This document shows, piece by piece, positions 59,366 through 64,000 of a stretch of 64,000 nt of DNA. The position numbers were made by a program, and so were the translations under genes. Source of the stretch: Megamerina dolium (taxonomy: Eukaryota > Arthropoda > Insecta > Diptera > Megamerinidae); contig OY978529.1 in NCBI GenBank assembly GCA_963854835.1, forward strand, positions 39,490,055 to 39,554,054. The letters run 5' to 3'. The notes below the pieces were generated by a model. That model saw only the letters and a program-made list of their open reading frames with translations, ran no database searches and was not told where the DNA came from. The first letter of the stretch is position 1. Each line of letters starts with the position of its first letter.

Positions 59366-59866
59366 TGTTTATTTTTATATTTTTTGTAGCCAATTCCCTC
59401 TGACAACTCCCATATGAATTAATAAAATCGGTAAAAATTTTAGTTCTTCCTATAATTCGGGCAGGGCATGGTAAACTTTTAGAAAAAAAAAATCATTGAA
59501 ATGAATATAGTGTAGTAACTATTGATGTGTTTGGAATAAATTATAATTTTGCAAAAACTCAAATAATTACAACCACAACCAAATTAAAATCAGTGGCATA
59601 CATCACAATCTTAAGAGCGACAATAACAACAAATAGTGCCTGAAAGCAAGGTACAGCCATTGGGGAAAGTAGCTCTGTGAGTAATCTCAATTCGCTCTCA
59701 ACAACAATAGACAATCTAAGAAAGCACACCAAAATTAATATTGATTTGTTTTACAATACAAATAATATATGTATTCTTAAATCCTGGATTAAATCCTGTT
59801 TTACAACAATTTTTGTACAAAAGACACAATTTGTTAGGGTTATATGTAAAAAAGAAAAAGAATATA
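59366..59866. other. non-coding stretch
   Basis: I see nothing recognisable. The frames at 59677-59901 on both strands have no domain. Confidence 0.5.
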
Positions 59867-60490
59867 TTAGTTATCGGTAGAGCTGGATGTCCAACACTCA
59901 TTCCAGCGTTTGGGAGGGCGTCCAGCTGGCCTCGTAGTCATCGGTTTTCCCGCCATTACAGATTTAGCCAACCTATTGTTGGGCATACGTAGCAGGTGAT
60001 TTTTCGACTCCCTTCTTCGTCTTTGGCTCCACCTAATAATGTCTTGTGTGTCGCATATCCCTCTAATCTCTTCGTTTCGTATAAGGTCTCTGCGAGTATG
60101 GCCTGTGATTGATCGCAATGTTGCCATCTCAACCTTGTTCATTGCTTGTTGTGTTGCAGTTGTATCTGCTCAGGTTTCCACGACATAGGTGAGTACTGAT
60201 CGAACGCATGTTTTATAAATTCGGACTTTAGCTTTTGAGCTTAGGTGCTTATTTCGCCATATTATATCGCGTAAGCATCTAGAGATTCGCGCTGCTTTAT
60301 TCATGTGGTTGATCACTCCGGCTGTTCGTCTATCTCTTTCGTCCATAATCAGATAGAATAGGATAGGACTTAAGATGTCTCTTTGTCTTATCCCTGTTGT
60401 CACCAGTATTGGGGTTGATATTTCATTATTAGTCTTGACGGAAGTGATGTTTTCGGTGTTGGGATTTCTAATTACTGCTAGAACATTATT
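59867..60490 (-). pseudogene. LINE reverse transcriptase fragment, 3' end (minus strand)
   Basis: On the minus strand from about 60480 the frame reads NITSVKTNNE, then TTGIRQRDILSPILFYLIMD (the GxRQGDxLSPxLFxLxMD motif before the active site, with G changed to R). It continues NKAARISRCLRDIIWRNKHL and YKTCVRSVLTYVVET. A TGA at 60170-60172 interrupts it and the same frame continues MNKVEMATLRSITGHTRRD, ESKNHLLRMPNNRL and RPAGRPPKRWNE. Stop at 59867-59869. The active-site block (FADD) is missing between IMDE and AGVINHMNKAARI, so there is an internal deletion as well. This is a third LINE family in the window. Confidence 0.8.
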
Positions 60491-61003
60491 GTCAATATAT
60501 TGGATTTTTCAAACACTCAATATTCACAACAATATTCAATATTGGAAAATATGGAACAAGTGCACGAATGTTTAAAAATATGAATATCAGACTTTTTGTT
60601 TTTGATGATTAATTCCTTTGAACGTTGAGGACTCATTGATGTTAAATCGAACGGGGAAAAAAAAATAAAAAATAAAATTAGCGTAGTGTTCTCAATATTC
60701 AGAGTTTAGTCGAGAATTGATTCCATTTGATGATGAAAATATGTACGATAAAATTCACTGAGTTGCTCTGAAAATTATTATTTTATGCCCTAACCCTAGT
60801 AATTAACAAAACTGATTGATTCCATTAGACATTGAGTTCAAATTTATGTAAAATTGAAGGCAAAATGATGTTGATAATCCAAGTAAAAGTTAACTGAATT
60901 GCGTTGAGCAATGTTATTTAAAATTTGTTCTGTTTTTTTAAGATATTAAAGCACTGTTTCAGCGAAGAGCGAGTGTGTAAGATAGATGCCGGTGCGCTCA
61001 TAC
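60491..61003. other. non-coding stretch
   Basis: I see no gene. It would be downstream of the capping-enzyme fragment on the minus strand, but I found no further exon with triphosphatase or guanylyltransferase motifs. Confidence 0.5.
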
Positions 61004-61683
61004 CTTGGTTGAGTTGGTGTTTTATTCTTCCGCTACTTGAACCACCAACCGCTTCTTGCTTTAAAAGAGAGTAAAAATAATTTTAATAAACCGTTCTTAA
61101 ATTATGAAATAATAAATTATAAATATAAATAAAATCTACTTGTCGATGCGATGTTTTCGTTGTTGTTGATGTTGTGCTGGTAGCGTCATTTTTCGCTTTC
61201 ATCTTGTCCACACTATTACTGTAGATAATTGACGGCAAATCTTGCTGTTGTTGTCGCCGTTGCTGTAGATTTTCTTCTACTTGTTCTGTTTGGGTAATTG
61301 TTGTTGTTGTTACGTTTGAGATGAAGGTGCTATCGCTAATTGCCGTGGTTGTTATATTCGCAATAGCACACTTTGGATCAGCTTGTAATTTGCACTTTCA
61401 CTATGCTTGTGTAGCACAATCTACTGCAGCTTGCTGCATTTCGTCGTTCATATAAGCGTTTTGTGTTTGTCAAATCAATCCAAAGTCCCAACTTTAACTT
61501 TAATGTCTTGCAGTAGCCAAAAATCATCTCTGGCGGAAATACACATTCCAATGGCATTTGATCTTTGAAAGCAGCGCTCAATGGTGTCTTAAAGGCAAGA
61601 AATCGTTCTGCAATAATGGTCTCACTCTTACGAGGACAATGCAGCCATCGATTTGGTATTGGACCTGGTCCACGTAGAGACAT
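61004..61683 (-). pseudogene. mRNA-capping enzyme gene, broken 5' fragment
   Basis: The ATG at 61683 (minus) begins MSLRGPGPIPNRWLHCPRKS, then ERFLAFKTPLSAAFKDQMP, CVFPPEMIFGYCKTLKL and LGLWIDLTNTKRLYERR (81 residues to 61441). This is the N-terminus of metazoan mRNA-capping enzyme (triphosphatase plus guanylyltransferase, nuclear, caps Pol II transcripts). The family then continues with the phosphatase core and its HCxxGxxR loop; here it is absent. Instead another frame (61448 down to 61140) reads NDEMQQAAVDCATQA, then TAG TGA (61403-61398), then a long Gln/Thr-rich low-complexity stretch (QADPKCAIANITT ... NLQQRRQQQQDLPS). This could be the linker that follows the phosphatase domain. An 81-bp AT-rich segment (61139-61059) with GT and AG ends and a pyrimidine tract looks like a small intron, followed by QEAVGGSSSGRIKHQLNQ (61058-61004) and a GTATGAG donor. 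I infer a partial gene copy with an internal deletion and stops. An alternative is a real but rearranged gene. Confidence 0.68.
61059..61139 (-). other. candidate short intron in the capping-enzyme fragment
   Basis: On the minus strand it begins GTAGAT, is very AT-rich, and ends with a pyrimidine-rich stretch and TTTAAAG. Its 81-bp size is typical for fly introns. Removing it joins CAA to CAA in phase 0 and keeps the frame open. Its presence argues against a processed (cDNA) copy. Confidence 0.5.
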
Positions 61684-62532
61684 TTTATTCCTAGTTTTAT
61701 TATATGCTCGTACACAAAGTAATATTTCTACAATTGCACTGCAAATTGTGTTGATAAACAACACTTTTAAATACTATCGTTTCAAGCAGCACTATATTTT
61801 TGATTTTAAAAAGTTCTATTTAATTCTTTATTTTTTCATTTAAAAACGCGTCCAACAAAACATACAACTTTTTATACATATATATAAAAAAAAAGGGCGC
61901 GCACTGTCCGTCTTGTTCGGGAAAAAATATGTATAATAAGAAAAAAAAAGAAGAACAAGAATCACGAATCGACTGCTGACTGATCAAGTCAGAGTTGAAT
62001 TCGCCTTCTATAAAGGTGACAACAGACAATGCGCGTAACATAATAGTCTGGCGTAGACAAGCACATTAGCCCCAATCTACGAAGCATTAATCCATTTGCC
62101 TATAATAATAACGAAATTATGAGAACATTTTATGACTTTGCATTGCACATGAAAGTAGTATGCTTTAAATCTTTATTTATACCAATTTATATATAGAAAT
62201 ATTTCAAATTGCAAAAGGTTATAAATAAGTAATCTCTCTGATCATATGTTATAATTAGCCAATAGCAAAAATACAAAAAAAAAAAAAAAACGTCTTAAAC
62301 ATTAACGAACATATGTAGAACATTATAATTTTTATTTTTCTGCTTCCTTAGCATATGTTTGTAGCTACATACTTGGTTTTAATAAATTAAAATTTATGCC
62401 CATAGTATGTATATCATCTACACATACGTGTACATATATGTACATACATAAATCGACAAAAATGCAAAATAAAAAATGAAATTTATTATATGCATACAAA
62501 TTTATATGTATTTATATACAAATGAATAAGTA

Positions 62533-62534
<2 letters not shown>
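61684..62534. other. upstream flank of the capping-enzyme fragment, no gene seen
   Basis: On the minus strand this would hold the promoter and 5' leader. A short region (61880-62060) is less AT-rich than its surroundings. The frame at 61820-62041 (minus) has no recognisable domain. An A run lies at 62274-62290. I cannot define a promoter. Confidence 0.45.

Positions 62535-62604
<70 letters not shown>
62535..62604. repeat. (AT)n tract, 70 bp, pure
   Basis: Thirty-five uninterrupted AT dinucleotides; the 60-residue Tyr/Ile ORF across it is an artefact. Confidence 0.95.
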
Positions 62605-62607
<3 letters not shown>

Positions 62608-62985
62608 ATATACATATGTATTGTATATATAAGTAAGTAACCCACGGCCTCTACCTTTTCATACATGACAGCTGTCATATGCATATGTGTCGGATATGTT
62701 GCTATAATACTTAAACTACTATATATGTACCTACATATACATATATACAGTGGTTATACCTACTACCACACAGTACTATACAATAGGCCCAATTTGATCA
62801 TAGAATTATTTACACCCAACGCAATATAGTAATACATTGTAGTAGTTGCACCATATACTTGTATGTTTGCCATTCCATCTGTTGAAATAAATTGAAAACT
62901 ACATAAATTTCCATTTAGTGAATATAGCACATTGTATGCATATGTGTACAGTGACGGAAATTGTTATAAACTCAAAATGATTGAC
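62605..62985. other. non-coding stretch
   Basis: I see nothing recognisable. Confidence 0.5.
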
Positions 62986-62989
62986 TATA

Positions 62990-63470
62990 TCACGGGGAGT
63001 TCAAATACAAATTTGTAAAAAAAAATGTCAAAAGAAATGTTTTGAAAGAAAATTTAATAGTAGTTAATGCTAAAGGCAATTCGTGGACAGCTATGTTATT
63101 TTTTGTCAATTTGAGATTGGTTTTATGTCCATTTTGTATGGAAGCTCCGTCGATATAAAGGAGAAATATCAAATAGAAAAATTTAATAGCGGTCGGTCTT
63201 ACATTACATCTCATTAAAAGCACCCTGACAGCGGTGAGAGTGAAATTTATAAAAAAAAAACGTCAATTTTATACGAGACTACCCCAAAAGCGTAGGGATA
63301 GTGGGTAAGTATGATCTGAAAAAATATTTTGGAGCAAAAATTAATAGCGATTAGACATACATTTTACCCCTCTAAATGCGACTCCTGGGAAGTTGTGGGT
63401 TTATCTACACAATTTTCTCAAATTTTATGAAATTTCACCTTTCATTAACACTATTTATCACATCCAAACT
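62990..63470 (+). repeat. decayed tandem repeat block, family 2 (plus orientation)
   Basis: 'agcggtgagagtgaaattta' (63231), 'gcgtagggatagtgggtaag' (63290), 'ttaatagcggtcggtcttac' (63183) repeated as 'ttaatagcgattagacatac' (63341), and 'tcctgggaagttgtgggttt' (63385) follow the order of the other family 2 blocks. The two 'ttaatagcg' phrases are 158 bp apart. Confidence 0.6.
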
Positions 63471-64000
63471 AGATCATTTTTTGGCACATGATTTTCTGTT
63501 TAACTCCAACATTTAAGGGTATCTTATTTTGTATTATTTGTTCAATTTCTTTTAATCTTATCAACTTTGAATCAACTTTGACACCATCTGATTGACCTAG
63601 CAGTGTTTGACTCATACTTATTTGTATATACCCTCACAAATTAATGGGGATCGTGTGTCAAAATCAATAAGTCATGCACTACTGATTGCTTAAAAAAAAA
63701 AGTAAAAAGTTAAATTTCGATACTTTACATAATTGCTCATTTTAATGATTTTTTAAAAAGAAAACCATTATTCTTTGTTCTCCTTTGAGTTTCATTTCGA
63801 ATAATTTTTGTATGAAAGGGCTTAAAATAAATTATTGCACATACAAATTTGATTAGATTTATAGAAATTTCTACTACTGTACTTTTTTTGTGTGTGTACG
63901 TACGAATATGTGTACGTATTCATATATGAAATACGCCAATTCGGCATATTTTGTAACAATTTTTCTCATTTTATTTATGATTATTTTTGTTTAATCCAAA
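63471..64000. other. non-coding stretch to the window end
   Basis: I see nothing recognisable; AT-rich sequence. Confidence 0.5.

Overview
This window looks like a transposon-rich, gene-poor piece of a higher-fly (Diptera) nuclear genome, most likely a tephritid fruit fly. It is strongly AT-rich and full of simple repeats. I found no intact protein-coding gene. The only host-gene sequence I recognise is a broken 5' part of an mRNA-capping enzyme gene on the minus strand near 61.0-61.7 kb, which reads like the Drosophila protein. The family guess rests mainly on a DD41D mariner of the 'rosa' type (12.5-13.4 kb), a subfamily first described from Ceratitis rosa and other tephritids; that link is from recalled knowledge.

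Layout. From 0 to 12 kb there is AT-rich non-coding DNA with decayed tandem repeats (0.4-1.3, 3.1-3.7, 6.2-6.5, 7.2-7.8, 9.8-10.8 kb). From 12 to 17.4 kb there are two dead Tc1/mariner-type transposons and another tandem-repeat block. From 19 to 22 kb a tandem block is followed by a 1.6 kb non-coding element with short inverted ends, called A here. From 23 to 30 kb there are a 153-bp array, a full-length tRNA-derived SINE (minus strand), and a 5'-truncated RNase H LINE with a (TAA)n tail beside another 153-bp array. From 32.5 to 38.5 kb there are a LINE with a nearly open reverse transcriptase and the longest minus-strand 153-bp array. From 39.9 to 45.8 kb there are two more decayed blocks and element B, a close relative of A in inverted orientation. 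From 47 to 53.8 kb there are two plus-strand 153-bp arrays, a SINE fragment and a deleted mariner inside a third array. From 56 to 60.5 kb there are element C, split by a LINE, a second full-length SINE, and a minus-strand LINE fragment. From 61 to 64 kb there are the capping-enzyme fragment, a long (TA)n tract and a last decayed repeat block.

Main unusual signal. Ten blocks share one diverged repeat unit with a strikingly constant period of 153 bp: three separate arrays keep successive unit anchors exactly 153 bp apart, or within 1-2 bp, although the units differ a lot in sequence. Its most conserved box, TGTATGGGAGGTAGGCGTGG, is also found, at 142-156 bp spacing, inside the A/B/C elements, which carry a GTCY/GACG microsatellite near one end. 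The whole set resembles the Helitron-related DINE elements of Drosophila that carry roughly 150-bp tandem repeats, but no helicase gene or diagnostic Helitron end is visible, so this is a hypothesis. Other signals are a tRNA-headed SINE whose 3' end keeps a UUCG-type hairpin, and a 12-bp motif (YTAAAAGYATGC) that recurs in the otherwise unique spacers.
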